From JAHJQZ01 sp963676075 (GTDB taxonomy: Bacteria; Pseudomonadota; Alphaproteobacteria; Rhizobiales; Devosiaceae): DNA of 64,000 bases. The translations under genes and the position numbers were made by a program. This document shows, piece by piece, positions 1-8,805 of this stretch (positions are counted from its first letter, which is position 1; each line of letters begins with the position of its first letter). The stretch spans positions 355,001-419,000 of the forward strand of contig CAXXNZ010000031.1 in NCBI GenBank assembly GCA_963676075.2, given 5' to 3'. Under the pieces are notes generated by a model, which searched no databases, was not told where the DNA came from, and saw only the letters and a program-made list of their open reading frames with translations.

Positions 1-1989
1 ATCCAGTCTGGACTGGCAAAACTGCCGGCGGCGGGGCGGGAGATCATTGCTGCCGTGACTGAGATCGGTCTCGATGAGAACTCGGGACTGACCGGCGCCA
101 TGCGCAACGCGGTTCACGCGATGGAAAGTGTGCTCGACGAGCAGACAGCCAATGGCGTTAACGCCTGGGAAAGCGTCGCGCAGATGCTGACGCTCAGACG
201 GCACGAAAAGGACTTCATCGCCCGCCGTGCCCCGAAATACATCGACAAGTTCAATGCTTCGGTTGAAGAGTTCCGCACGCAGCTGCAGGCAAGCTGGCTG
301 ACCGATGCCGTCAAGACCTCGCTCCGCGAAGGGCTTGATGTCTATAGTGCTGCCTTCGCAAACTTCTCCCAGGCCACACTCGACGTACGCGATCAGGTCG
401 CCGCCTTCTCCGCCTCGGAGCAGCAACTTCACGATCTGCTCGACCAGACGATGCAGGATTACACCGCCAATGCCGCCCAGCGCAAAGCAGCGCTCGACAG
501 CAAATGGAACGAGTTCGGCCTCGCCATTCTCATCGTTATCGGTCTTGCCGCTGTTGGCAGCCTTGGCATGGCCTTGCTTATCGGCGCTTCGATCGAGCGG
601 CCGCTGACCAGGCTCAACGCGATCATGCGCTCTCTGGCGGATGGGAACCTCGAGGTCGCCATCGCGGGCGCCGACCGGCGCGACGAGATCGGCGAAATGG
701 CGCGCACGGTCGAAGTCTTCCGGGAAAACGCCGTCAAGGTTCGCGACATGAGCGAGGAAGAAATCGCGGCAGGTCAGCGCCGCGCCGCCGAACGCGCCAC
801 CATGATGCAGGATCTGCAACGGGCATTCGGCGAAGTGGTCGATGCCGCCATTGCCGGCGACTTCTCACAGCGTGTGACCTCCGAATTCCCGGATGCCGAA
901 CTCAATGCTCTGGCGCGCTCGGTCAACGATCTGGTCGAAACGGTCGACCGTGGCATGACCGAGAGCGGCGAAGTGTTGTCGGCTCTGGCTCATACCGATC
1001 TGACCCAACGTGTGACGGGCACCTATCAGGGCGCGTTCGAGCGCCTGAAGCGCAACACCAATGCCGTGGCCGACAAGCTCGTCGAGATCGTCGTCCAGCT
1101 CCGCGAGACCTCGGGCGGTCTCAAGACGGCGACTGGAGAGATCCTGTCGGGCGCCAACGACCTGTCTCAGCGCACAACCAAGCAGGCAGCAACCATCGAA
1201 GAGACCTCCGCGGCGATGGAGCAGCTCGCCCAGACGGTGATCAACAACGCCCAAAAGGCCGAAGAAGCCAGCAAGAAGAGCCATACCGTGTCCCAGGCAG
1301 CCGAAGAGGGCGGCAAGGTGATGGCCGATGCCAATCAGGCCATGGAGCGGATCACCAATTCATCCGCCAAGATTTCCAACATCATCGGCATGATCGACGA
1401 TATCGCCTTCCAGACCAACCTGCTGGCGCTGAACGCTTCGGTCGAAGCGGCGCGTGCTGGCGAAGCCGGCAAGGGCTTTGCCGTTGTCGCCATCGAAGTC
1501 AGACGTCTGGCCCAGAGCGCCGCCGAGGCCTCCTCCGAGGTCAAGGTGCTGATCGAGCAATCGGGTGAAGAAGTCTCCGGCGGCACCAGGCTGGTGGCTG
1601 ATGCCGCCGACAAGCTTGCCCTCATGCTTGATGGCATCAAGTCGAACAACGCGCTGATGGACGGCATAGCGAAGGAGAACCGCGAGCAGGCGTCGGCCAT
1701 CGAGGAAATCAATATTGCCGTCAGGCAGATGGACGAGATGACCCAGCACAACGCGGCGCTGGTGGAACAGACAAACGCGGCGATCGAACAGACGGAGTCG
1801 CAAGCCTCCGAGCTCGACCGCATCGTCGAAGTGTTTACCCTCGATGCCAGCAGCGCAGCGGCCGAGGCCAAGACCCCGCCACCAGCCCCTACCGGCGTCA
1901 AGGGACTCCAGCAAAAGGTTGGCCGGGCGGCCAAGGCCTTCCTGACAAAAGGCAATGCTGCCGTCGATCAGGAATGGAGTGAATTCTAG
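1..1989 (+). CDS. Methyl-accepting chemotaxis protein (5' partial)
   Basis: The reading frame is open from the first base, so the true start lies upstream; 662 residues are visible. The visible part has the end of a periplasmic helical sensor region, a membrane segment near residues 171-196 (FGLAILIVIGLAAVGSLGMA), a HAMP domain just after it (P-loop-free linker with DEIGEMARTVEVF), a second HAMP-like unit, and a full cytoplasmic signalling domain with the hairpin tip IGMIDDIAFQTNLLALNASV and EAARAGEAGKGFAVV. It should signal to CheA/CheW in the membrane-bound chemoreceptor array. The last five residues, EWSEF, fit the CheR/CheB tether xWxxF (NWETF in enteric receptors). The next gene encodes a close paralogue in the same direction. 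The ligand cannot be named. Confidence 0.93.
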   Translation: MQSGLAKLPAAGREIIAAVTEIGLDENSGLTGAMRNAVHAMESVLDEQTANGVNAWESVAQMLTLRRHEKDFIARRAPKYIDKFNASVEEFRTQLQASWLTDAVKTSLREGLDVYSAAFANFSQATLDVRDQVAAFSASEQQLHDLLDQTMQDYTANAAQRKAALDSKWNEFGLAILIVIGLAAVGSLGMALLIGASIERPLTRLNAIMRSLADGNLEVAIAGADRRDEIGEMARTVEVFRENAVKVRDMSEEEIAAGQRRAAERATMMQDLQRAFGEVVDAAIAGDFSQRVTSEFPDAELNALARSVNDLVETVDRGMTESGEVLSALAHTDLTQRVTGTYQGAFERLKRNTNAVADKLVEIVVQLRETSGGLKTATGEILSGANDLSQRTTKQAATIEETSAAMEQLAQTVINNAQKAEEASKKSHTVSQAAEEGGKVMADANQAMERITNSSAKISNIIGMIDDIAFQTNLLALNASVEAARAGEAGKGFAVVAIEVRRLAQSAAEASSEVKVLIEQSGEEVSGGTRLVADAADKLALMLDGIKSNNALMDGIAKENREQASAIEEINIAVRQMDEMTQHNAALVEQTNAAIEQTESQASELDRIVEVFTLDASSAAAEAKTPPPAPTGVKGLQQKVGRAAKAFLTKGNAAVDQEWSEF

Positions 1990-2058
1990 AGCATTTCCAG
2001 GTGAACTGTGGACACCGGATCACCGTTCGGAAGTGCGATAAAACAAGAACTTGGAGCT
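1984..2058. repeat. Intergenic palindromic repeat, rhizobial RIME-like
   Basis: The stretch starts right at the stop codon of the first receptor (TAGAGCATTTCC...) and carries imperfect inverted words (GGTGAAC...GGATCACC, CATTTCC...GGAAGTG) followed by a GATAAAACAAG tail and TTGGAGC. From memory this layout matches mosaic intergenic repeats common in Rhizobiales; it has no coding potential. The assignment rests on pattern recall and the palindromes only. Confidence 0.45.
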
Positions 2059-2182
2059 TTCCACTGTTACCGCGAAACAGCGAAGATCTCCAAGGTACTC
2101 GTCTCACGGCCGGGCGCACCTTCGGCCACTCTCTCCCGCCTGCCGAACCCAGGCGCAACGACCTTTTGAAAAGGCATTGAGG

Positions 2183-4120
2183 ATGTTTAGCCTATTCAAC
2201 AACCTCCGCATATCGATCAAGCTGTATGGCTTGATCGGTTGCGGCATTGCCGTCTTCGCGATTGGCATGATCTCCTTGACGATCTACGACCATTCCAATC
2301 TCGAACGCGAGCGCCAGAATAGCCTGATCGGCCTGGACGACACTGTTCTGTCGGTGCTCGAGACCTACCACGCCTTCGAGAAGTCGGGCGAAATGACCCG
2401 GGAGCAGGCGCAGCAGGAAGCCATCTCGGTGATCAAGGGCATACGTTATGCCGGCGACGGCTATTTCTGGATCAACGACCTCAACACCGTGATGGTCATG
2501 CATCCGACCAACCCCAAGCTCGATGGCACCGATCTTTCGGGCATCACCGATCCGCACGGACTGCATCTGTTCGTCGAGATGGTCGATGTGGTCAAGGCCA
2601 AGGGCAAGGGCTTCGTCGACTACATGTGGCCCAAGCCCGGGTTCGATCAGCCCGTCGAAAAATACTCCTATGTCGCCGGCTTCGAGCCCTGGGGCTGGGT
2701 GGTCGGAACCGGCGTCTACGTCGACGACCTGGCAGCCCTGTTCTGGCGAAATGCCTCGATGATCATTGCCGGCGTCATCGTCATCATGATGGCAACCGCT
2801 CTGGTGTCGTTCGTGGTCATCCGCTCCATCGTCAAGCCGTTGACGGGGCTGAAAACCGCCATCGTCGAGATCGCTTCGGAAAACACCGATGTCGAGGTGG
2901 TCGGCGATAAGCGCAAGGACGAGATCGGCGATATGGCCGGCGCGGTCCTTATTCTGCGTGAGTCCGTCAGCGAGCGCGCAGCCTTGCGAGACAAGCAGGC
3001 CGAGCAGCAAAAGCAGCTCGATGAGGAACGGGCAACGTCCGAGAAGGTGCGGCAGCAGCATGCCGAGGACGTTCAGGCCTCGGCCGACGCCCAGGCCCAT
3101 GCCATCGATCGGCTCGGATCGGCGCTGGAACGTCTGGCGGACGGTGAACTCGATAATCACATCGACGAAGCGTTTTCCGGCGATCTCGACCGCGTCCGTC
3201 TGGCCTTCAACCGTACGGTGGAAAAGCTCGTCGGCATCGTCGGGCAGTTGAAACAGACTTCGCGTGGCGTCAAGACGGCGACGGGCGAGATCCTGTCGGG
3301 CGCCAACGATCTTTCCGAGCGCACGACCAAGCAGGCGGCGACCATCGAGGAAACCTCGGCAGCCATGGAGCAGTTGGCGCACACGGTCATGGAAAGCGCC
3401 AAGCGCGCTGGGTCGGCCAGCGATCAGGCCAAACACGCCTCCCAGACCGCCGAAGACGGTGGCGAGGTGATGCAGCAGGCCAACAAGGCGATGGAGCGTA
3501 TTTCCAACTCCTCGGCCAAGATCTCGAACATCATCGGCATGATCGACGACATCGCCTTCCAGACCAACCTGCTGGCGCTCAACGCTTCTGTCGAAGCAGC
3601 CCGCGCCGGGGAATCCGGCAAGGGCTTTGCCGTTGTTGCCGTCGAAGTCCGGCGTCTGGCACAAAGCGCGGCAGAGGCCTCCTCCGAGGTCAAGGTGTTG
3701 ATCGAGCAGTCGGGCGAGGAAGTCGCTGGTGGCACCAGACTTGTCGCCGAGGCCGCCGAAAAGCTTTCGGCGATCCTTGAGGCCGTTCAGACCAATGCAA
3801 CCGAGATGGAAGCCATCGCCAAGGACAGCCGCGAGCAGGCATCCTCGATCGAGGAGGTCAACACCGCCATCCGCCAGATGGACGAGATGACCCAGCACAA
3901 TGCGGCTCTAGTCGAGGAGACAAACGCCGCCATCGAGCAGACAGAGAACCAGGCCAGCGAGCTCGACCACATCGTCGAGGTCTTCTCGCTCGGCGATGCG
4001 AACTCCGCCCCGGCAACGCAGCGCTCGGCGGTCAAAGCACCTGCCAGTCCGTCAAGCGCGTCGATGGCCCATGCCGCGCAAGGCGCTGTCGCCGTCGGAC
4101 AGGATTGGTCGGAGTTCTGA
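2183..4120 (+). CDS. Methyl-accepting chemotaxis protein with single Cache domain
   Basis: 645 aa. The ATG at 2183 is chosen over an upstream start at 2051 because it gives a proper N-terminal membrane anchor (LYGLIGCGIAVFAIGMISL) and has AAAAGG about 9 bases upstream. Residues about 35-190 form a periplasmic sCache_2-type sensor (GDGYFWINDLN, MHPTNP, the WGWVVGTGVYVDD end). A second membrane helix (about 193-215), HAMP, and the signalling domain with the tip DDIAFQTNLLALNASVEAAR follow. The C-terminal pentapeptide DWSEF matches the CheR/CheB tether. sCache_2 domains often bind small organic acids; the ligand here is unknown. The signalling half is very close to that of the first gene, implying duplication with sensor replacement. 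Confidence 0.95.
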   Translation: MFSLFNNLRISIKLYGLIGCGIAVFAIGMISLTIYDHSNLERERQNSLIGLDDTVLSVLETYHAFEKSGEMTREQAQQEAISVIKGIRYAGDGYFWINDLNTVMVMHPTNPKLDGTDLSGITDPHGLHLFVEMVDVVKAKGKGFVDYMWPKPGFDQPVEKYSYVAGFEPWGWVVGTGVYVDDLAALFWRNASMIIAGVIVIMMATALVSFVVIRSIVKPLTGLKTAIVEIASENTDVEVVGDKRKDEIGDMAGAVLILRESVSERAALRDKQAEQQKQLDEERATSEKVRQQHAEDVQASADAQAHAIDRLGSALERLADGELDNHIDEAFSGDLDRVRLAFNRTVEKLVGIVGQLKQTSRGVKTATGEILSGANDLSERTTKQAATIEETSAAMEQLAHTVMESAKRAGSASDQAKHASQTAEDGGEVMQQANKAMERISNSSAKISNIIGMIDDIAFQTNLLALNASVEAARAGESGKGFAVVAVEVRRLAQSAAEASSEVKVLIEQSGEEVAGGTRLVAEAAEKLSAILEAVQTNATEMEAIAKDSREQASSIEEVNTAIRQMDEMTQHNAALVEETNAAIEQTENQASELDHIVEVFSLGDANSAPATQRSAVKAPASPSSASMAHAAQGAVAVGQDWSEF

Positions 4121-4150
4121 TTTCAAACGGTACAGGCTTGCCGGACACGC

Positions 4151-4175
4151 AAAGGGCGCCCATCGGGCGCCCTTT
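4151..4175 (+). terminator. Intrinsic terminator after the Cache-domain chemoreceptor
   Basis: Perfect 11-bp stem (AAAGGGCGCCC / GGGCGCCCTTT) with a 3-base loop, the right arm ending in TTT followed by GTCAT. It lies 30 bases past the stop codon and separates this receptor from the next gene. Confidence 0.75.
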
Positions 4176-4327
4176 GTCATCGGGCCCTGCGGAATGTCGT
4201 GCGACATTGTAGCACTGTCTTATATTTCGGCATTTGTTAACCATGCCCAAACCTAAGGCAGGTTACCAATGTGATGAGGAAATCGTCAGGCGAAGGCCAG
4301 CGATTTCAAGAGGGTGCGAGGTGAACC

Positions 4328-5425
4328 ATGGCGACCACGTCCAAGGCGGAGACGCATGTCCAGGCGTCTCCGCGGGCCATGCGGTTGATTGTCGACGAGA
4401 TCAGCCAGGACCTGTCAAAATACAGCGTCAGCAACCAGACTGTGGTCAAGCAGACCAAGCTGCTGGCGATCAATGCGATCATCGAGGCGGCGCGGGCCGG
4501 CGATGCCGGCAAGGGCTTCGGTGTGGTGGCCGAGGAAGTGCAGCGTCTGGCCGAACAGTCCGCCGAGATTGCGGCAACCTTCGAGCAGACCGTTCTGACC
4601 CGGGTTCAGGTGAGCCGCGACATTTCCGAGGCTCTGGTCGAGGAAATGGAGGGCGCGCGTCTCTCCGATCTGGCCCAGACCCTGGTGCAGCTTATCGTCC
4701 GTAATCTTTTCGAGCGCACCGCCGATGTGCGCTGGTGGGCGACAGACACCGCGCTGTGGCAGGCGCTGGCCGAACCTGAGGCGGACGCCGTTCACTTCGC
4801 CGCCGAGCGTCTCGGCATCATCAGTCGCTATTACACGGTCTATCTCGATCTCGTCCTGACCGATGCGCATGGCCGGGTGATTGCCAGCGCCAATCCCGAT
4901 TTCGCCCGCGGCCTTGCCGGGGCCGATCTGTCGGGCAGCAAATGGTACCGTCAGGCCCGCGCCACCAGAACGGGCGATGACTATATCGTCGACGACGTCG
5001 GCCCGAGCGCGCATCACAAGGAACGGCAGGCACTGGTCTATGCCACCGGTGTGCGCGCCGGAGGCAAGACTGATGGTCAGCTGCTCGGCACGCTTGGCGT
5101 CTACTTCGACTGGCAGGATCAGGGCGCAACCATCGTCGAGACCGAGGCGGCGCTTCCCGAAGCGGTCAAGCAGAAGACCACCGTCATGCTGCTCGACGGC
5201 GACAGGCGCGTTATCGCGACGACCGATCCGTCGCTGATGTTCAGGACCTTCAAGCTCGAAACCGACGGCGTGGCGCGCGGCGCCTATTACGATGGCAAAG
5301 GCAATATCGTCGCCTTCGCCAGAACGCTCGGTTACGAGGATTACGACGGTCTGGGCTGGTACGGCGTCGTCGTTCAGCAGACCGAAGCCGAGTCCGCGAT
5401 CAAGGCCGTGCTCGACGCCGCTTGA
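4328..5425 (+). CDS. Soluble MCP-like protein: short signalling tip followed by C-terminal Cache-like sensor
   Basis: 365 aa, ATG at 4328 preceded by GAGGTG. The order is the reverse of a normal receptor. Residues about 35-85 carry only the conserved hairpin tip of an MCP signalling domain (QTKLLAINAIIEAARAGDAG, KGFGVVAEEVQRLAEQSAEI). Residues about 120-355 look like a double PDC/Cache sensor (YTVYLDLVLTDAHGRVIASANP, GSKWYRQARAT, LGVYFDWQDQ, TVMLLDGDRRVIATT). There is no membrane helix or signal peptide, so the sensor must sit in the cytoplasm. The methylation helices are almost absent. It may join receptor arrays through CheW/CheA contacts and sense an internal metabolite. It stands alone behind a terminator and is followed by a convergent gene. 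Confidence 0.8.
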   Translation: MATTSKAETHVQASPRAMRLIVDEISQDLSKYSVSNQTVVKQTKLLAINAIIEAARAGDAGKGFGVVAEEVQRLAEQSAEIAATFEQTVLTRVQVSRDISEALVEEMEGARLSDLAQTLVQLIVRNLFERTADVRWWATDTALWQALAEPEADAVHFAAERLGIISRYYTVYLDLVLTDAHGRVIASANPDFARGLAGADLSGSKWYRQARATRTGDDYIVDDVGPSAHHKERQALVYATGVRAGGKTDGQLLGTLGVYFDWQDQGATIVETEAALPEAVKQKTTVMLLDGDRRVIATTDPSLMFRTFKLETDGVARGAYYDGKGNIVAFARTLGYEDYDGLGWYGVVVQQTEAESAIKAVLDAA

Positions 5426-5463
5426 TCATGCGCCGGGCAGGGGGCGGATGATATCGCGCCGGC

Positions 5464-5787
5464 TCAGATGTGCTGGCCGCGATAGGTGTTCATCACCGTA
5501 TCGAGCTGGTCATTGGTGATGCCGGCATTGGCCTTCTGCAGGCAGGGCAGAAGGATCGCCTTGTTGGCGCGCTGCTGGGCGCCCGAAGGGCTGAAGTCGC
5601 CATCCGGGACGACATTGTAGAAGCAGGAAACAAAGATCTCGGGCGCAACGCCGAGTTCGCTGGCAATCGCCTCGACCGGACGTTTGTCGAGGTCGTTGTG
5701 GCTGGTGTAGGCCAAGGCGCTGCCGGGAGCGAGGGCGGTCAATAAGGTCAGCATCGCAAGGGCGGCGGCGGGGGCGTTCAGTCTCAT
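5464..5787 (-). CDS. Small exported protein of unknown function
   Basis: 107 aa. The start at 5787 is picked because AAGGACC lies just upstream and the product begins with a clean signal peptide (MRLNAPAAALAMLTLLTALA, cleavage near ALA-YTS). The mature protein of about 80 residues has two cysteines (VSCFYNV and LLPCLQKAN) that could form a disulphide in the periplasm, and a central GDFSPSGAQQRANKAILLPC segment. I do not recognise a family. It is convergent with the soluble MCP-like gene and divergent from the DUF2461 gene. Confidence 0.75.
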   Translation of the reverse strand: MRLNAPAAALAMLTLLTALAPGSALAYTSHNDLDKRPVEAIASELGVAPEIFVSCFYNVVPDGDFSPSGAQQRANKAILLPCLQKANAGITNDQLDTVMNTYRGQHI

Positions 5788-5983
5788 CGTCGGGGTCCTT
5801 CTGGCTGTGGTTTCGACACGATGACCCTGTCTGCGCGAGCGCCAAGGCACCAGTTACCGTTTGGATATCTGGATGACCATTTGGTAATCCGGCCCATCGC
5901 AATTCGTGACTTCCGCCATAGCGACCGGGCGGCTAGTCTTCCGCTACGAGCGCAGGACGCAGCCCGGAAAAGGACAAAAAACG

Positions 5984-6679
5984 ATGCCGGACAGCGTCTT
6001 CGCAGGCTTTCCTCAACAGACCTTCGATTTTCTTGTTGGACTCTCCACACACAACGACAAGGCCTGGTTCGAGGCACATCGCGCCGACTACGAAGCTCAT
6101 TATGCCGGCGCCGCCCGCAGTTTCGTCACCGCCGTCGGACCGGCTCTGTCCGCGATCTCGCCGGACGTCCGCTACGCACCCAAGATCAACGGCTCGATCT
6201 CGCGCATCAATCGCGACGTGCGCTTTTCCAAGGACAAGCGGCCCTACAAGGACCACATCGACATCTGGTTCTGGCACGGCGAGAAGCGCAGCTGGGACTG
6301 CCCGGGTTTCTACCTGCGCCTGACCGCGGAGACGGTCATCCTCGGCACCGGCATGTATATGTTCTCCAAGGACATGCTCAAGCGCTACCGCGAACGGGTC
6401 GCCGACCGGGCCAAAGCCGAAGAGATCAGAAAGATCGTCGAATCCGTCGCGGCATCCGGCCCATATCAGATCGGTGGTCGCAATCGCAAAGCGCCGCCGC
6501 GTGGCATGCAGGCGGACGGCGCCAGTGCGGAGATGCTGTGCTACGACGCGCTCAGCACGGCCTTCGAATGGGACAACGGCATTGCCCGTGACCCGGGATT
6601 CGTCGATTTCTGCCTCGGCCATTGGCAAAAGTGCTGGCCGGTCGGCAGATGGACGCTCGAAAACGTCTGGCAGGGCTGA
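5984..6679 (+). CDS. DUF2461 family protein
   Basis: 231 aa from ATG 5984, which has GGAAAAGGAC upstream; a start at 5906 is less likely. The protein shows the features of the DUF2461 (TIGR02453) family: an N-terminal FDFLVGLSTHNDKAWFEAHR segment, RINRDVRFSKDKRPYKDHID in the centre, and GFYLRL followed by a GTGMYMFSKDML segment. Members are cytosolic, widely spread and without an established biochemical role. The gene is monocistronic, with a long gap before the next gene. Confidence 0.88.
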   Translation: MPDSVFAGFPQQTFDFLVGLSTHNDKAWFEAHRADYEAHYAGAARSFVTAVGPALSAISPDVRYAPKINGSISRINRDVRFSKDKRPYKDHIDIWFWHGEKRSWDCPGFYLRLTAETVILGTGMYMFSKDMLKRYRERVADRAKAEEIRKIVESVAASGPYQIGGRNRKAPPRGMQADGASAEMLCYDALSTAFEWDNGIARDPGFVDFCLGHWQKCWPVGRWTLENVWQG

Positions 6680-6833
6680 GCGTCAGGGACGAAAGCGCGG
6701 TTTCCACTCGCGTACACATAGGCCCGGTCGCCGGAGTGGCGCGCTGGATCGGCCGAGGCTGCCTGAAACGGCTGTGCCCAGCGGAGACTCGGCCAGACAC
6801 CAGCAAAATCACCCCGGCGAAAGCTGTAATAAC

Positions 6834-6862
6834 TTGACTGAAAGGGTATATGATTTCTATTT
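6834..6862 (+). promoter_or_regulatory. Candidate housekeeping promoter upstream of GAF-HD-GYP gene
   Basis: TTGACT at 6834-6839 and CTATTT at 6857-6862 are separated by 17 bases, which agrees well with the alphaproteobacterial sigma-70 pattern (CTTGAC-N17-CTATAT). It sits in an AT-rich leader about 100 bases before the start codon. Confidence 0.45.
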
Positions 6863-6965
6863 GCATTTTGTGAGATAAATAACGACATATCTTTCAGATA
6901 AACTTTATTTAACAGTATTTGCCTAGTAGGATTGATTGGTTACGTCGCTGGCAGATGATGAACAA

Positions 6966-8138
6966 ATGACAGCTTTGCTTACCCCTGAACAGTTTGAACA
7001 TCCCGCCTTTGGTCTCGAGTCGCTGACGCTCGAGCTTTCGATGGCGCGCGGGCTCGATCAGGTCATGGAGGCAGTGCGCAGCAAGGCGCGGGCGCTGGTC
7101 GGCGCCGATGGCATCACCTTCGTCTTGCGTGACCGCGACCGATGCTTTTATGCCGATGAAGACGCGATCAGCCCTTTGTGGAAAGGGCAGCGTTTTCCGC
7201 TCGAAAGCTGCGTATCGGGCTGGGCCATGCTGCATCAGCAGCCGGTGGTGATTGAGGACGTTTATCTCGACGACCGGATTCCGCACGCTGCCTATCGTCC
7301 GACCTTCGTCAAGAGTCTGGCCATGATGCCGGTGCGCGAGGAGGACCCGGTCGGGGCCATCGGCGCCTACTGGTCCGAAGTCTATCGCCCGACAGATGAG
7401 CAACTGGCGATCCTGCGCCACATCGCCAATTCGGCGGCGGTGGCCATGACAAACGTCCGGTTGGTGGCAGATCTCGAGGCGGCGCGCGAGGAGGCGGTCA
7501 AGGCGCGCGAGGCCATCATCATGGTGATGGGGGCGCTGGCCGAGACGCGCGACAACGAGACCGGCAACCACTTGTATCGCACCCAGGCCTTTGTTCGCCT
7601 GCTGGCCGAAGCCGCATTGCAGCGCGGCATCTATGCCGACGAGCTGAACCCCGAAGTGGTGGATCTGATCTTCAAGACCGCGCCGCTGCACGATATCGGC
7701 AAGATCGGCATTCCCGATCGCATCCTGCTCAAGCCCGGCCGGCTAAACGATGAGGAAATGGCTGAGATGCGCACCCATGCCGAACTCGGGCGCGACACCA
7801 TCAGCGCGGCGGAACGGCATCTCGGCGCCAACACGCCATTCTTCGAAATGGCCAAGCAGATTGCCTACACCCACCATGAGCGCTGGAATGGAACCGGCTA
7901 TCCGCAGGGGCTGGTCGGCTCCGATATCCCGCTCCCTGGCCGGCTGATGGCCATTGCCGACGTCTACGATGCGCTCGTCTCCGAGCGGGTCTACAAAAAG
8001 GCCATGCGCCACGACGATGCCGTTGAAATGATCCTGTCCGAACGCGGACGCCATTTCGATCCGGCCCTGGTCGATGTCTTCGCCGAGATCGCCGACGAGT
8101 TCGCCCGCATCTACGCACAATTTGCCGACGCTAACTGA
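6966..8138 (+). CDS. GAF domain-HD-GYP domain phosphodiesterase (copy 1)
   Basis: 390 aa. The ATG at 6966 is chosen because it lines up exactly with the start of the paralogue at 14041, although a TTG at 6936 has the better ribosome site (TAGG). Residues about 20-170 are a GAF sensor (FVLRDRDRCFYADEDAISPLWKG region). Residues about 180-385 are a complete HD-GYP domain: ETRDNETGNHLYRT, the LHDIGKIGIPD metal site, the second metal pair in THHERWNGTGYPQGL, and DVYDALVSERVY. All motif residues needed for c-di-GMP (or related dinucleotide) hydrolysis are present. There is no membrane segment. It probably senses a small cytosolic ligand or redox state and lowers c-di-GMP. Confidence 0.9.
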   Translation: MTALLTPEQFEHPAFGLESLTLELSMARGLDQVMEAVRSKARALVGADGITFVLRDRDRCFYADEDAISPLWKGQRFPLESCVSGWAMLHQQPVVIEDVYLDDRIPHAAYRPTFVKSLAMMPVREEDPVGAIGAYWSEVYRPTDEQLAILRHIANSAAVAMTNVRLVADLEAAREEAVKAREAIIMVMGALAETRDNETGNHLYRTQAFVRLLAEAALQRGIYADELNPEVVDLIFKTAPLHDIGKIGIPDRILLKPGRLNDEEMAEMRTHAELGRDTISAAERHLGANTPFFEMAKQIAYTHHERWNGTGYPQGLVGSDIPLPGRLMAIADVYDALVSERVYKKAMRHDDAVEMILSERGRHFDPALVDVFAEIADEFARIYAQFADAN

Positions 8139-8238
8139 TTTCAGATCGTAGCCAGTGTTCACCCGACGACGGCATCGCGGCGGCTGCCGCAATGGATCGT
8201 CGGGCGATGTAAGCGTCCGGCCAGCAGACCGGGTCCTG

Positions 8239-8665
8239 TCAAGCGAGCTTTGCCTCAAGGCTGAGCTCGATGGCGCCGAGCGCCCCGGAAACAGGGCAAT
8301 TGTCCTTGGCGCGTTCCGCTTCAGCCTTGAAATCGGCCTCGCTCATGCCCGGCACATGTCCGACCAGAACCAGATGGCTGGCGGTGATGCCGGTACCCCG
8401 GCACGAGCGTCACTTGCGCTTCAACTTCGAGCTTTTCGGCCGGATGTCCCTTTTCGGCAAGGAACGCCGACAACTGCATGGCAAAACACGAGGCATGGGC
8501 GGCGGCGATCAGTTCCTCAGGATTGGTGCCAGCCTTGCCGTCCTCGTTCTCGAAGCGGGTCTTGAACGAATAGGGGTGATCGCTGAGGGCGCCCGATCCC
8601 AGTCCGAATGTTCCCTTGCCGGCCTTGAGATCGCCGGACCAGATGGCGTTTGCAGTGCGCTTCAT
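8239..8665 (-). pseudogene. OsmC family protein, single-base frameshift
   Basis: Read from 8665 the product starts MKRTANAIWSGDLKAGKGT and continues through TNPEELIAAAHASCFAMQLS (first redox cysteine) to TLVPG, then loses frame. If the CCCC at 8396-8399 is read as CCC, the frame resumes as TGITASHLVLVGHVPGMSE, passes KDNCPVSGALGAIEL (second redox cysteine) and ends at the TGA at 8239-8241, giving 141 aa, the normal OsmC length. Such proteins are thiol peroxidases for organic hydroperoxides. Because the rest is fully conserved, a homopolymer sequencing error is more likely than a dead gene. It is divergent from the YdeP-like oxidoreductase. Confidence 0.82.
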
Positions 8666-8712
8666 TGATGTGTCCCTTTGCCTGAAAAATAGCCGTAGCC
8701 CCACGGCCAATG

Positions 8713-8774
8713 GGTCAAATGCCCGATTGACCGGAAACCGCCCTCTGCCTACTGCGCAAACATATCCAATATGT
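8713..8774. promoter_or_regulatory. Inverted repeats in the osmC / oxidoreductase divergent region
   Basis: Two inverted repeats lie between the divergent genes: GGTCAA-N8-TTGACC (8713-8732) and ACATAT-CCA-ATATGT (8760-8774). The second overlaps the probable promoter area of the oxidoreductase, 32 bases before its ATG. They are candidate operators; the regulator is not identified. Confidence 0.35.
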
Positions 8775-8805
8775 GGCAGAATGTCGCGCATGGGAGAGGG
8801 GAGCC

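Noticed and set aside
2192..3898. 568-codon open frame antisense to the Cache-domain receptor
   Set aside because: It mirrors the coding frame of a GC-rich gene, is rich in Gly/Asp/His/Arg as such shadows are, has no ribosome site, and the sense strand has a clear receptor.
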